Source of the DNA: Acidimicrobiales bacterium
GTDB lineage: Bacteria > Actinomycetota > Acidimicrobiia > Acidimicrobiales > DATDAH01
DNA length: 64,000 nucleotides
Assembly: GCA_016794585.1 (NCBI GenBank)
Contig: JAEUJM010000005.1
Coordinates: 124,001 to 188,000, forward strand
Direction of reading: 5' to 3'
Position 1 is the first letter of the stretch. Every line of letters starts with the position of its first letter. The notes below the pieces were generated by a model. It saw only the letters and a program-made list of their open reading frames with translations. It was not told the origin of the DNA and did not search any database. Below are positions 1-8,679 of the stretch, piece after piece. Position numbers and translations under genes: made by a program.

Positions 1-1569
1 CCCTGGGTCGGCCCGGTGGTGGCCATGGCGGTCGCCGCGGGCCTGATCGCGACCGGCCACGGCGCGGCCGCGGCGTTGCTCGTCGTCGTGGCGACGGCGG
101 TGACGGTCGCCGCCCGGGTGAGCGGTCGCGCCGAGGCGGTCATCGGCCACGCCACCCGGCTCGCGGGCCGGGTCGCGTTCCACGCGTTGTCGATCGTGCT
201 GCTCGCGGTCGTCGGCCTCATCGTGTTCGTGCCCGTGTGGCTGGCCTGCACGCTGTTGCGGTGGGACCCGCTCGGTGGCTTCGGTGACGGCCGCGCCGGG
301 CGCTGGCAGCGCCGGGACCTCGCGTCCGGCGGCCGGCCGGTTCCCGCCCGGCCCTTCGCCGACGACCGACGCCGACGGGTCGGACGGCCCCGAGCACATG
401 CCGCGCTCGTCGCCGTCGTCCCCTTCCTGATCGTGGCCGCCGTCGCCGTCGCCCGTCAGGACCGCCTGGTCGACATCGCCTACGAGCTCCTGCCCGAACG
501 CGACGGCCAGGCCGCAGGGCAGCAGCAACCGATGCCCGTCGTGCGCACCGAAGTCGACCCGCGCACCCGCCCGGGCGACATCGACGACGTCCCGAACTGG
601 TTCGGAGGGGCCGGACCACGCGCCAACAACGACCCGCACGTGGCCAGAGGGGACGAGGACTGGTACGCGCAGTACGACGTGGACAGCGCCAACCTTCGCT
701 ACCTGCTGGACCCGTACCTGACCATCCGCCATCCGGACTACCAGAGCGCGCACATCAACATCACCGATCGGGTCCGCCGCAGCTGGCAGCCCGCGGGCCT
801 CGACGCCACCGATGCCCTCGAGGTCTGGTTCTTCGGCGGCTCGGCGCTGTTCGGCGCCGAGCAGCGCGACGAGTTCACCATCCCCTCCCAGGTCGCCCGT
901 CTCGCCGCGGACGAAGGGCGGATGCTCCGGGTCCAGAACTTCGCCATGCCGTCCTACGTCGCCTGGCAGGACCAGGCCCTGCTCGCGCAGATGCTCACCG
1001 AGCGCACTCCGCCCGACCTGATCGTGGTGTACGACGGCTACAACGACTTCGGCCTCTATTCCGGGGTCGGTGCCCCGACCGAGCAGTCCACCCTCTTCGC
1101 GGACGACATCCGCCAGGGCCTCATCGACCGCGGGGCGCAGCTCGTCGGTGGTGCCGACGAGGACCCCACTCCCCGCACCGCCGAGCCCTCCCCGGCGAAC
1201 GCCGCCCGCCTCTACAACCTGGCGGTCGCCGCCGGGCGATCGAGTGCCGCCGCCGCCGGCGTGCCCATCCTCCACTTCTTCCAGCCCAGCCTGTGGTCCC
1301 GGTCGACGACAGCCGACGATCCCACCCTGGCCAGCCTCGAGATCGACCGAGCCTTCCGCGACCGGTTCTCGGATGCGCTCGACGAGATGCGCGCCGACCT
1401 GCGGCCCGAGGTGGTCGACCTGGCCGACGCCCTCGACGGCTTCGAGGAGATCGCTTACGCGGACGAGGTGCACCACAACGAGCCTGCCGCTGCGGTCGTC
1501 GCTTCGGCGCTCTACGAGGCCATCTCCCCGACGCTGTCGATCCTCGAGGCACAGCGTGACGCAGGCTGA
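1..1569 (+). CDS. Membrane-anchored SGNH/GDSL-like hydrolase, 5' end outside the window
   Basis: The frame is open to the window edge, so the true start probably lies upstream; a GTG at 16 gives 517 aa. Hydrophobic stretches near residues 1-30, 55-75 and 135-150 (numbered from 16) suggest an N-terminal membrane domain. The C-terminal half carries SGNH-hydrolase blocks: GGSALFG with the candidate nucleophile Ser276, GYND (residues 341-344) supplying Gly/Asn of the oxyanion hole, and DEVH (Asp483/His486) as the rest of the triad. The family removes or transfers acyl groups on cell-surface glycans or lipids; the substrate here is unknown. It is followed 33 bases later by the convergent thiolase. 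Confidence 0.6.
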   Translation, partial: PWVGPVVAMAVAAGLIATGHGAAAALLVVVATAVTVAARVSGRAEAVIGHATRLAGRVAFHALSIVLLAVVGLIVFVPVWLACTLLRWDPLGGFGDGRAGRWQRRDLASGGRPVPARPFADDRRRRVGRPRAHAALVAVVPFLIVAAVAVARQDRLVDIAYELLPERDGQAAGQQQPMPVVRTEVDPRTRPGDIDDVPNWFGGAGPRANNDPHVARGDEDWYAQYDVDSANLRYLLDPYLTIRHPDYQSAHINITDRVRRSWQPAGLDATDALEVWFFGGSALFGAEQRDEFTIPSQVARLAADEGRMLRVQNFAMPSYVAWQDQALLAQMLTERTPPDLIVVYDGYNDFGLYSGVGAPTEQSTLFADDIRQGLIDRGAQLVGGADEDPTPRTAEPSPANAARLYNLAVAAGRSSAAAAGVPILHFFQPSLWSRSTTADDPTLASLEIDRAFRDRFSDALDEMRADLRPEVVDLADALDGFEEIAYADEVHHNEPAAAVVASALYEAISPTLSILEAQRDAG

Positions 1570-1602
1570 CGGGCCTCCTCCCTCCCACAGGAGCGTGCGC
1601 CG

Positions 1603-2793
1603 CTACCCGAGGCGCTCGATCACCGTGGCGTTGGCCTGGCCGCCGCCCTCGCACATGGTCTGGAAGCCGAAGCGGCCGCCGGTCGACTCGAGGTCGTGCA
1701 ACAGCGTGGTCATGATGCGCACGCCGCTGGCGCCGAGGGGATGGCCGATGGCGATGGCACCGCCGCGCGGGTTGTAGCGCTCGGGATCGGGCTGGAACTC
1801 GCTGGCCCACATGAGGGCGATGGCGGCGAAGGCCTCGTTGCACTCCATCGAGTCGAAGTCCGAGATCGACATCCCCGAACGCTCGAGCAGCTTGCGGGTG
1901 GCGGGGTTGGGTGCCGAGAGCACGAGGTACGGGTCCTCGGCCGCCACCACGAGGTGGCGGAACGCGGCCCGGATGGGCAGGCCGTTGGCCTCGGCGAACT
2001 CCCGGCTGGCGATGAGCATGGCCGCGGCGCCGTCGGACATCTGCGAGGCGTTGCCGGCGGTGATGTCGGGCGCGGTGTCGGGGTCCCAGCTCATGGCGCT
2101 GGGCAGCTTCGCGAGGCTCTCCATCGTGCTCTCGGGGCGGATGCCCTGGTCCCGGTCGAGCACCTCGCCGGTGAGGTTGCCGTCCTCGTCCTTCAGGGGC
2201 ACGGGCACGCACTCCTCGCCGAACCAGCCGTTCTCGGTGTTCTCCCAAGCCCGCCGGTGGCTCTCGACCGCGAAGGCGTCCATGTCCTCGCGGGTGACAC
2301 CGAACTTCTCGGCGAGGATCTGGCTCACCTCGAACTGGGTGGGGTGGAAGCGACCGCCGACCGCGGCGATCCAGTCCTGGGAGAAGGGCCCCACGCCGCC
2401 CTTGGCGTTGGAGCCCATGGGCACCCGGCTCATGGACTCGACGCCGCAGGCGATGGCCACGTCGTACGAGCCCGCCATGACGGCCTGGGCCACGAAGTGC
2501 ATGGCCTGCTGGGACGATCCGCACTGGCGGTCGACGCTGGTGGCCGGCACGTGCCAGGGGAGGCCGGCGCCGACCCAGGCGTTGCGGGCGATGTTGTTGC
2601 TCTGCTCCCCCACCTGGTTCACGCAACCGCCGACCACGTCGTCGATGCGCCCGGGGTCGACGCTGTTGCGATCGAGGAGCGCCTTCAGCGTGAAGCCGAG
2701 GAGATCGGCCGGGTGCCAGGTGGCGAGCGCCCCCTTGCGCTTGCCGATGGGCGTGCGCACGGTGTCGACGATCACTGCTTCGTGGAGTTCCAC
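1603..2793 (-). CDS. Thiolase (acetyl-CoA C-acyltransferase family)
   Basis: Cytosolic enzyme that cleaves 3-ketoacyl-CoA or condenses two acyl-CoA; its place in beta-oxidation is inferred from the family. At 396 aa it has normal thiolase length. Visible motifs are the acylated cysteine Cys91 in DRQCGSSQ, NEAF, the catalytic His in GGAIAIGHPLGASG and the second Cys in CEGGGQANA near the C-terminus. I chose the GTG at 2793 because the protein then begins with the usual thiolase N-terminus (ELHEAVIVDTVRTPIG) and a purine-rich ribosome site (AAGGGGG) lies 5 bases upstream; the frame itself is open to 3030. It is divergent from tldD, with 85 bases between starts. Confidence 0.9.
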   Translation of the reverse strand: MELHEAVIVDTVRTPIGKRKGALATWHPADLLGFTLKALLDRNSVDPGRIDDVVGGCVNQVGEQSNNIARNAWVGAGLPWHVPATSVDRQCGSSQQAMHFVAQAVMAGSYDVAIACGVESMSRVPMGSNAKGGVGPFSQDWIAAVGGRFHPTQFEVSQILAEKFGVTREDMDAFAVESHRRAWENTENGWFGEECVPVPLKDEDGNLTGEVLDRDQGIRPESTMESLAKLPSAMSWDPDTAPDITAGNASQMSDGAAAMLIASREFAEANGLPIRAAFRHLVVAAEDPYLVLSAPNPATRKLLERSGMSISDFDSMECNEAFAAIALMWASEFQPDPERYNPRGGAIAIGHPLGASGVRIMTTLLHDLESTGGRFGFQTMCEGGGQANATVIERLG

Positions 2794-2865
2794 GGTGTCC
2801 CCCTTCTCAACCCGATCGGGCGCACGGAGTCTACGGGACCTCACGTGCGGGCCTTCCCCACGACC

Positions 2866-2871
2866 TACCCT
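2866..2871 (+). promoter_or_regulatory. -10 box for leaderless tldD transcript
   Basis: TACCCT fits TANNNT and ends 7 bases before the tldD ATG, so transcription should begin at or next to the start codon. No Shine-Dalgarno sequence is present and no clear -35 is seen. Confidence 0.45.
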
Positions 2872-2878
2872 GCCCCGC

Positions 2879-4405
2879 ATGCCGCACCAGGTGGACCCCA
2901 CGTTCCTGGCCCGTCCGCTCCACTCCCTGGCCGACGCCGCCTTGCAGCGGGCGCGGGAGCTCGGGGTCGAGCACGCCGACTTCCGCCTCGAGCGCCTGCA
3001 GGGCCAGAGCATCCGCCTGCGCGACGGCAACCTTCAGGGCGCGCAGGACAGCGAGGAGCTCGGCTTCGCCGTTCGGGTCGTGGCCGATGGCACCTGGGGG
3101 TTCGCGGCCACCATCGACCTCACCCCCGACGCCGCCGCCCGGGCCGCCGAGGAGGCCGTCGCGGTGGCCAAGGTCTCCGCCGCCATCAGCACCGAGCGCA
3201 TCGAGCTGGCCGACGAGCCGGTCCACGCCGACGTCACGTGGGTGTCGAGCTACGACGTCGATCCCCGCGACGTCCCGCTGGCCGAGAAGGTGGCCCTGCT
3301 CGGCGACTGGAGCCGGCGCCTGCTGGGAGCCGACGCCGTCGACCACGTCAGCGCCGGCGTCGAGCAGGTCGTGGAGAACAAGTTCTACGCCGACCTCGCC
3401 GGCACCGTCACCACCCAGCAGCGGGTGCGCCTGCACCCCGTGCTCGAGGCCCACGGCCACGACGAGGCCACCGGCCGCTTCGACTCGATGCGGACCATCG
3501 CAGCACCGGTCGGCCGGGGTTGGGAGTACCTCGCCGGCAGCCCCGACGGCACCCCCGCCGCCTGGGACTGGGACGCCGAGCTGGCCGAGCTGCCCGGCCT
3601 GCTGGCCGAGAAGCTGGCGGCGCCGTCGGTCGAGGCCGGCACCTACGACTTGGTGATCGCGCCGTCCAACCTCTGGCTCACCATCCACGAGTCCATCGGC
3701 CACGCCACCGAGCTCGACCGGGCCCTCGGCTACGAGGCCAACTACGCCGGAACCTCGTTCGCCACGTGGGACAAGCTCGGCACCCTCGAGTACGGGTCGC
3801 CGATCATGCACGTGACCGGCGACCGCACCGGCGAGCACGGCCTCGCCACCATCGGCTACGACGACGAGGGCGTGGCCACCCAGTCGTGGGACCTCGTCCG
3901 CGACGGCACGCTCGTCGGCTACCAGATCGACCGGCGCATGGCCCGCCTCCAGGGGCTGGGCCGATCGAACGGCTGCGCCTACGCCGACTCGCCGGGGCAC
4001 ATCCCGATCCAGCGCATGGCCAACGTCTCGCTGCAGCCGGCCGCCGACGGGCCCGACACCGCCGGGCTCATCGCCGACGTCGAGGACGGCCTCTACGTCG
4101 TCGGCGACAAGTCGTGGTCGATCGACATGCAGCGCTTCAACTTCCAGTTCACCGGTCAGCGCTTCTTCCGCATCCGTGACGGCCGGCTGGCCGGCCAGGT
4201 GCGCGACGCCGCCTACCAGGCCACCACGACCGACTTCTGGGGGTCGATGGACGCCGTCGGCGGCCCGCAGACCTGGGTGCTGGGTGGCGCGTTCAACTGC
4301 GGAAAGGCTCAGCCCGGCCAGGTCGCTCCGGTCAGCCACGGCTGCCCGTCGGCCCGGTTCCGCCAGGTGCGGATACTCAACACCGAGCAGGAGGCCGGCC
4401 AATGA
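2879..4405 (+). CDS. tldD: TldD metalloprotease subunit
   Basis: Catalytic half of the TldD/TldE (PmbA) heterodimeric zinc protease, which degrades unfolded peptides and in some bacteria matures peptide toxins or modified peptides. The 508-aa product has the family's HExxxH zinc motif as HESIGH (His270, Glu271, His275), a glycine/aspartate-rich C-terminal half and the usual length. The ATG at 2879 is chosen because coding similarity begins there; the frame runs open far upstream antisense to the thiolase. It overlaps tldE by 4 bases (ATGA), so the pair is translationally coupled. No peptide precursor gene is visible nearby, so a housekeeping proteolysis role is the safer inference. Confidence 0.92.
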   Translation: MPHQVDPTFLARPLHSLADAALQRARELGVEHADFRLERLQGQSIRLRDGNLQGAQDSEELGFAVRVVADGTWGFAATIDLTPDAAARAAEEAVAVAKVSAAISTERIELADEPVHADVTWVSSYDVDPRDVPLAEKVALLGDWSRRLLGADAVDHVSAGVEQVVENKFYADLAGTVTTQQRVRLHPVLEAHGHDEATGRFDSMRTIAAPVGRGWEYLAGSPDGTPAAWDWDAELAELPGLLAEKLAAPSVEAGTYDLVIAPSNLWLTIHESIGHATELDRALGYEANYAGTSFATWDKLGTLEYGSPIMHVTGDRTGEHGLATIGYDDEGVATQSWDLVRDGTLVGYQIDRRMARLQGLGRSNGCAYADSPGHIPIQRMANVSLQPAADGPDTAGLIADVEDGLYVVGDKSWSIDMQRFNFQFTGQRFFRIRDGRLAGQVRDAAYQATTTDFWGSMDAVGGPQTWVLGGAFNCGKAQPGQVAPVSHGCPSARFRQVRILNTEQEAGQ

Positions 4406-5799
4406 GCGGGAACGCCGCTCCGACCCCCCAGGAGCTGGTCGAGGCCGGACTGGCCGCCTCCACCGCCGACGCCTGCATCGTGCTCGTCGAGGTGTCCGCC
4501 AGCGCCAACCTGCGGTGGGCCAACAACACCCTCACCACCAACGGTCTCATGCACGGCGGGGACATCACCGCCGTCTCGTTCGTGGACGGTGCCCAGGGGA
4601 CCGCCAGCGCCTCGGTGTCGCGCAGCGGCACGACCCTCGACGCCGTGCGGGACGTGGTCGGGGCCGCAGATGCCGCCGCCCGGGAGGCCGACGCCGCGGA
4701 GGACGCCGCCCCGATGGTGGAGGGCGACGCCGACGTCGACTGGCCGGACCCGCCCGCCACCACCTCCATCGGGGTGTTCGCCACCTTCGCGCCCGCGCTG
4801 GGCGAGGCCTTCGGAAGGGCCGGTGCCGCCGGCCGGGTGCTCTACGGCTACGTCGAGCACACCGTCGACACCGTCTACCTCGGCTCGACCACCGGGCTGC
4901 GCCGCCGCCACGTGCAGCCCACCGGCCACGTCGGGGTCACCGGGAAGTCCTCCGACCTCACCCGCTCGGCCTGGGTGGGCCAGGCCACGCGTGACTTCAG
5001 CGACGTCGACGCGCTCGCCCTCGACGCCGAGCTCGAGCGCCGCCTCGGTTGGGCCGAGCGCAGCATCGACCTGCCCGCCGGCCGCTACCCGACGATCCTG
5101 CCGCCCGCCGCCGTGGCCGACCTCATGATCTACGCCTATTGGGTCGCCGGCGGCCGCGACGCCCACGAGGGCCAGACCGTGTTCTCGAAGCCTGGGGGCG
5201 GCACCCGGGTGGGCGAGCGTCTCTCGGGACGGCCCGTGCGCATCTCGTCGGACCCCGCGGCGCCCGGTCTCGAGTGCGCGCCGTTCGCCCTCGCCTCGTC
5301 GTCGAGCAGCGAGGCCAGCGTGTTCGACAACGGCCTGCCCCTCGGGCCCACCGACTGGGTGGCCGATGGCACCCTCCGGTCCCTGATCCAGACCCGCCAC
5401 TCGGCCGGGCTCACCGGTCTCCCGCTCACGCCCGGCATCGACAACCTGCTGGTGTCGGTCGACGGCGCCACCGGCGGGGTGGACGACCTCGTGGCCGGCC
5501 TCGACGACGGCCTGCTCCTCACCTGCCTCTGGTACATCCGCGAGGTGGACCCCCAGACCCTGCTCCTCACCGGCCTCACCCGCGACGGCGTCTACCGCGT
5601 CGAGGGCGGCGAGATCACGGGCGCGGTCAACAACTTCCGCTTCAACGAGAGCCCCGTTGCCCTGCTCGACCGCTTCACCGCCGCCTCGGCCACCGCCCCA
5701 TCGTTCTCACGGGAGTGGGGCGACTACTTCCCCCGCACCGCCACGCCGGCACTGCTCGTGCCCGACTTCAACATGTCGAGCGTCAGCCAGGCCCAGTAG
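4402..5799 (+). CDS. tldE: TldE/PmbA-like subunit
   Basis: Partner subunit of TldD. The 465-aa protein has the TldD/PmbA fold signatures (AxANLRWANNTL near residues 32-43, a GxVxxSxxS-like region, and a C-terminal GEITGAVNNFRFNESP segment) but lacks the HExxxH motif, as expected for TldE, which shapes the active-site cavity. It starts at an ATG inside the tldD stop codon (ATGA). The gene is followed by a 95-base gap holding a strong inverted-repeat element and then the acyl-CoA synthetase on the same strand. Confidence 0.9.
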   Translation: MSGNAAPTPQELVEAGLAASTADACIVLVEVSASANLRWANNTLTTNGLMHGGDITAVSFVDGAQGTASASVSRSGTTLDAVRDVVGAADAAAREADAAEDAAPMVEGDADVDWPDPPATTSIGVFATFAPALGEAFGRAGAAGRVLYGYVEHTVDTVYLGSTTGLRRRHVQPTGHVGVTGKSSDLTRSAWVGQATRDFSDVDALALDAELERRLGWAERSIDLPAGRYPTILPPAAVADLMIYAYWVAGGRDAHEGQTVFSKPGGGTRVGERLSGRPVRISSDPAAPGLECAPFALASSSSSEASVFDNGLPLGPTDWVADGTLRSLIQTRHSAGLTGLPLTPGIDNLLVSVDGATGGVDDLVAGLDDGLLLTCLWYIREVDPQTLLLTGLTRDGVYRVEGGEITGAVNNFRFNESPVALLDRFTAASATAPSFSREWGDYFPRTATPALLVPDFNMSSVSQAQ

Positions 5800-5808
5800 C
5801 GCCCCAGA

Positions 5809-5871
5809 TCCTCCGTTCTGCCAGCACGACCCTGTCGTGCAGAACAGCCTGGTGCTGGCAGAACGGGAGGA
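5809..5871. repeat. Three-half-site inverted repeat element upstream of the acyl-CoA synthetase
   Basis: The arm at 5809-5827 (ending GTTCTGCCAGCAC) is a near-perfect inverted match to 5852-5871 (one base extra). Between them, TCGTGCAGAAC at 5835-5845 can instead pair with the first arm (GCACGA at 5824-5829 and GTTCT at 5815-5819). Two mutually exclusive hairpins are therefore possible. The right arm reaches the -35 position of the next gene, so the element may be an operator as well as a terminator of tldDE. Confidence 0.6.
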
Positions 5872-5881
5872 CGGCGAGGGG

Positions 5882-5887
5882 TAGCGT
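5882..5887 (+). promoter_or_regulatory. -10 box for leaderless acyl-CoA synthetase transcript
   Basis: TAGCGT fits TANNNT and ends 7 bases before the ATG at 5895, which lacks a close ribosome site. Confidence 0.45.
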
Positions 5888-5894
5888 CGCCGCG

Positions 5895-8042
5895 ATGTCG
5901 CCCGAGCCGCCGGTGGACGTGACGGGCCGGGCGAGGGCGCGGCGCGAGCTCGACCTGGATCGCTTCTTCCACCCGCGGACCATCGCAGTGGTCGGCGCCT
6001 CGGACACCCCGGGTCGGCCGGCGGCGACGATGTTCGCCAGGATCCGGGCGTGGGCCGAGGCCCACGACGCCGCCGTGCACCCGGTGAACCCGAACCGCCG
6101 CGAGGTCGGCGGCGTGCCCTGCTTCGCCACCATCGCCGACGTCCCCGGCGACATCGATCTCGCCGCCATCCTCGTAGGCGACGCCGTGGCCGCCTTCCGG
6201 GAGGTCGCAGACCGCGGCGCCCGCTTCGCCGTCGTCTTCGCGGCAGGGTTCGCCGAGGCCGGGCCCGACGGCGTCGCCCGCCAGACCGACCTGGCCGAGC
6301 TCGTGCAGCGCAGCGACACACGCCTGCTGGGGCCCAACACGAACCTGAATGCCTTCGAGACGTTCCGCACGGACCTCCCGGGCGCGGCCATCGCCCTGAT
6401 CACCCAGAGCGGCCACCAGGGCCGGCCGGTCTTCCAGGCCCAGGACCTCGGCATCGCGCTCTCCCACTGGGCGCCCGTGGGCAACGAGGTGGACCTCGAG
6501 GCGGCCGACTTCATCCGGTACTTCGTGGACCAGCCCGAGGTCGGCGTGGTCGCCGCCTACGTCGAGGGCTTCAAGGACGGACGCACCTTCGCCCTGGCCG
6601 CCGACCATGCCGCCCGCCACGACACACCCATCGTGGTCGTCAAGGTCGGCCGCACCGACGAGGGACGTTCCATGGCGCAGTCCCACACCGGGCATCTCGC
6701 CGGTTCGGACGCGGTCACCGACGCCGTGCTCCGCCAGTACGGCGTGACCCGGGTGGACGGCCTCGACGAGCTCATCGACACCGCCGCCCTGTTCGCCCGC
6801 ACCCCGCGGCGGTCGGCCGTGGCCCGATCGGGCCGGCCGCTCGGAGTGTGCATCTACGCCATCTCCGGCGGCACCGGAGCGCACCTCGCCGACCTCGCCG
6901 CGGCCGCCGGCCTGCACCTGCCCGAGCTGGCGCCCGCCACCCAGGCCCGGCTGCACGAGTGGATCCCCGCGGAGCTCCGTGTGGCCAACCCCGTCGACAG
7001 CGGCGGGCCGCCGTCGGCCGATGAGCGGGGGCGCAAGATCCTCGACGCTCTCATTGCCGACCCAAACGTCGACGTGATCGTCTGCCCCATCACGGGTGCG
7101 GTGCCGTCGCTCAGCGGCCCGCTCGCCGCCGACCTCGTCGCCGCGGCGGCCACCACGGACAAGCCGATCTGCGTCATCTGGGGCTCGCCGGTCGGCGACG
7201 AACCGGACTACCGCGAGGTGCTGCTGGGGTCGCGCCTGCCCGTGTTCCGCACGTTCCAGAACTGCGTCCGTGCCGTCAAGGCGCTGGACGACCACCAGGC
7301 CTTCCTCGAGCGCTACCGGTCCCCGTTCGCCCGGCCCGCCCGCCGACGGTCCCCCGCGGCCCGAACGGTCGAGCCGCTGCTGGCCGGCAGCGGCGCCCTC
7401 TCCGAGCACCGATCGAAAGCGGTGCTCGCCGCCTACGGGATCCAGGTCACGGCCGACCGGCTCGCCGGGTCCCGTGCGGAGGCCGTGCGGGCCGCGGCGT
7501 CGATCGACGGCCCCGTGGTACTGAAGGTGTCGTCGCCGGCGCTCGACCACAAGTCCGATCTCGGCCTCGTCCGCCTCGGCGTCGCCGGGCCCGCGGCGGT
7601 GCGACGCGCCTACGGCGAACTGCTCGAGAAGGCTGCCGCGGAGGCACCGGGTGCCGCCGTCGAAGGCGTCCTGGTGTGCCCGATGATGACGGGCGGGGTC
7701 GAGACGGTGGTCGGCGTCGCCGACGACCCCGTCTTCGGGCCCACGGTCCTGTTCGGCCTGGGAGGCGTGTTCGTCGAGGTGCTCGGCGACGTGAACTTCC
7801 GCGTCCCGCCGTTCGACCGGGCCGAGGCCCGCCGCATGGTGCACGAGGTGAAGGGGTTCCCCCTCCTCGCCGGTGCCCGCGGCCGCCCGAAGGCCGACCT
7901 GGGTGCGCTGGTCGACGTGCTCCTGAAGGTGCAGCGCCTCGCCGTGGACCACGCCGGGTCCCTGGTCGAGCTCGACATCAACCCTCTGTTGGTCCTCCCG
8001 AAGGGCGCCGTCGCGCTCGACGCCCTCGTCGTCACCCGCTGA
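5895..8042 (+). CDS. ADP-forming acyl-CoA synthetase, alpha and beta parts fused
   Basis: Predicted cytosolic acid-CoA ligase (NDP-forming, ACD/PimA-like) of 715 aa. The order is CoA-binding Rossmann domain (about residues 20-155, TIAVVGASDTPGR), two succinyl-CoA-ligase-like domains (about 160-460) and an ATP-grasp domain (about 490-715, with VLKVSSPALDHKSD). SHTGHLAGSD at residues 263-272 matches the region of the phosphohistidine loop of the family, with His264 as candidate. The ATG at 5895 is preceded by a TANNNT box. Such enzymes interconvert acyl-CoA and acid with ATP; the natural acid cannot be told from the sequence. Convergent with 8125-8679. Confidence 0.85.
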   Translation: MSPEPPVDVTGRARARRELDLDRFFHPRTIAVVGASDTPGRPAATMFARIRAWAEAHDAAVHPVNPNRREVGGVPCFATIADVPGDIDLAAILVGDAVAAFREVADRGARFAVVFAAGFAEAGPDGVARQTDLAELVQRSDTRLLGPNTNLNAFETFRTDLPGAAIALITQSGHQGRPVFQAQDLGIALSHWAPVGNEVDLEAADFIRYFVDQPEVGVVAAYVEGFKDGRTFALAADHAARHDTPIVVVKVGRTDEGRSMAQSHTGHLAGSDAVTDAVLRQYGVTRVDGLDELIDTAALFARTPRRSAVARSGRPLGVCIYAISGGTGAHLADLAAAAGLHLPELAPATQARLHEWIPAELRVANPVDSGGPPSADERGRKILDALIADPNVDVIVCPITGAVPSLSGPLAADLVAAAATTDKPICVIWGSPVGDEPDYREVLLGSRLPVFRTFQNCVRAVKALDDHQAFLERYRSPFARPARRRSPAARTVEPLLAGSGALSEHRSKAVLAAYGIQVTADRLAGSRAEAVRAAASIDGPVVLKVSSPALDHKSDLGLVRLGVAGPAAVRRAYGELLEKAAAEAPGAAVEGVLVCPMMTGGVETVVGVADDPVFGPTVLFGLGGVFVEVLGDVNFRVPPFDRAEARRMVHEVKGFPLLAGARGRPKADLGALVDVLLKVQRLAVDHAGSLVELDINPLLVLPKGAVALDALVVTR

Positions 8043-8061
8043 ACCGCAACCCCCTCGTTCC

Positions 8062-8101
8062 GGGTACTCGTATGTGTTCTGGAGAACACATACGAGTACC
8101 C
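8062..8101. terminator. Perfect 19-bp palindrome between convergent genes
   Basis: The arm GGGTACTCGTATGTGTTCT (8062-8080) is matched perfectly by its complement at 8083-8101 across a GG spacer. It lies 19 bases past the synthetase stop and 23 bases past the stop of the opposing membrane gene, so it is suited to terminate both. The arm is markedly AT-richer than its surroundings and has no U-tract. Confidence 0.6.
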
Positions 8102-8124
8102 AGAAGGGATCGTCGGGAGTGGGC

Positions 8125-8679
8125 TCAGGCCACCGTTCGCCAGGCCACGGGCAACCAGATGAACCATCGGGGTCGCGTCAGCAGCTCCCGGCCGTCACGG
8201 ATGGTGGCCCTGGCCTCCCAGCCGGCCACCACCCAGGCGTAGACCGCCAGCGCGGCCATGGTGGACGCCATCAACGGCAGCACCAGGCCGAGCACGAACC
8301 AGAGGACGAGGACCCGCAGGATCACCCGCCGGACGACGAGGTACAGGCCGGCGGGGTCGTCCACGACCTCGAGGTCCTCGGGGTGCTCGTGGGTGGCGTC
8401 GGGCAACCCCGCGTAGATCAGGTCGCGCTTGCGGTCCCGCAGCCACCCCCCGAGCGCCGCGGTGATCCCGGCGAGCACGGGGAGGGCGACGATCTGCGCG
8501 GCAACCGCGCCCATGGCGAGACGTTCGCCGGCGTCCTCCAAGGACCACAGGATCAGACGCTGGACCACGACCACCACGGCGGCGAGGGCGAACCCCACCG
8601 CCAACTGCCGGGTGTACGGGGCGAAGGGCACCAGCCGCTCGCCCGGGGCGAACGCCTCGTCGCCGTCCGGCGCACTCAC
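8125..8679 (-). CDS. Hypothetical membrane protein
   Basis: The 184-aa protein has about four hydrophobic segments (near residues 25-45, 58-78, 120-140 and 140-160) and charged loops; I do not recognise the family. The GTG start at 8679 overlaps the stop of the upstream decarboxylase-like gene by 3-4 bases (GTGA), so the two are co-translated. Its role beside an acetoacetate-decarboxylase-like protein is unknown. Confidence 0.65.
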   Translation of the reverse strand: MSAPDGDEAFAPGERLVPFAPYTRQLAVGFALAAVVVVVQRLILWSLEDAGERLAMGAVAAQIVALPVLAGITAALGGWLRDRKRDLIYAGLPDATHEHPEDLEVVDDPAGLYLVVRRVILRVLVLWFVLGLVLPLMASTMAALAVYAWVVAGWEARATIRDGRELLTRPRWFIWLPVAWRTVA

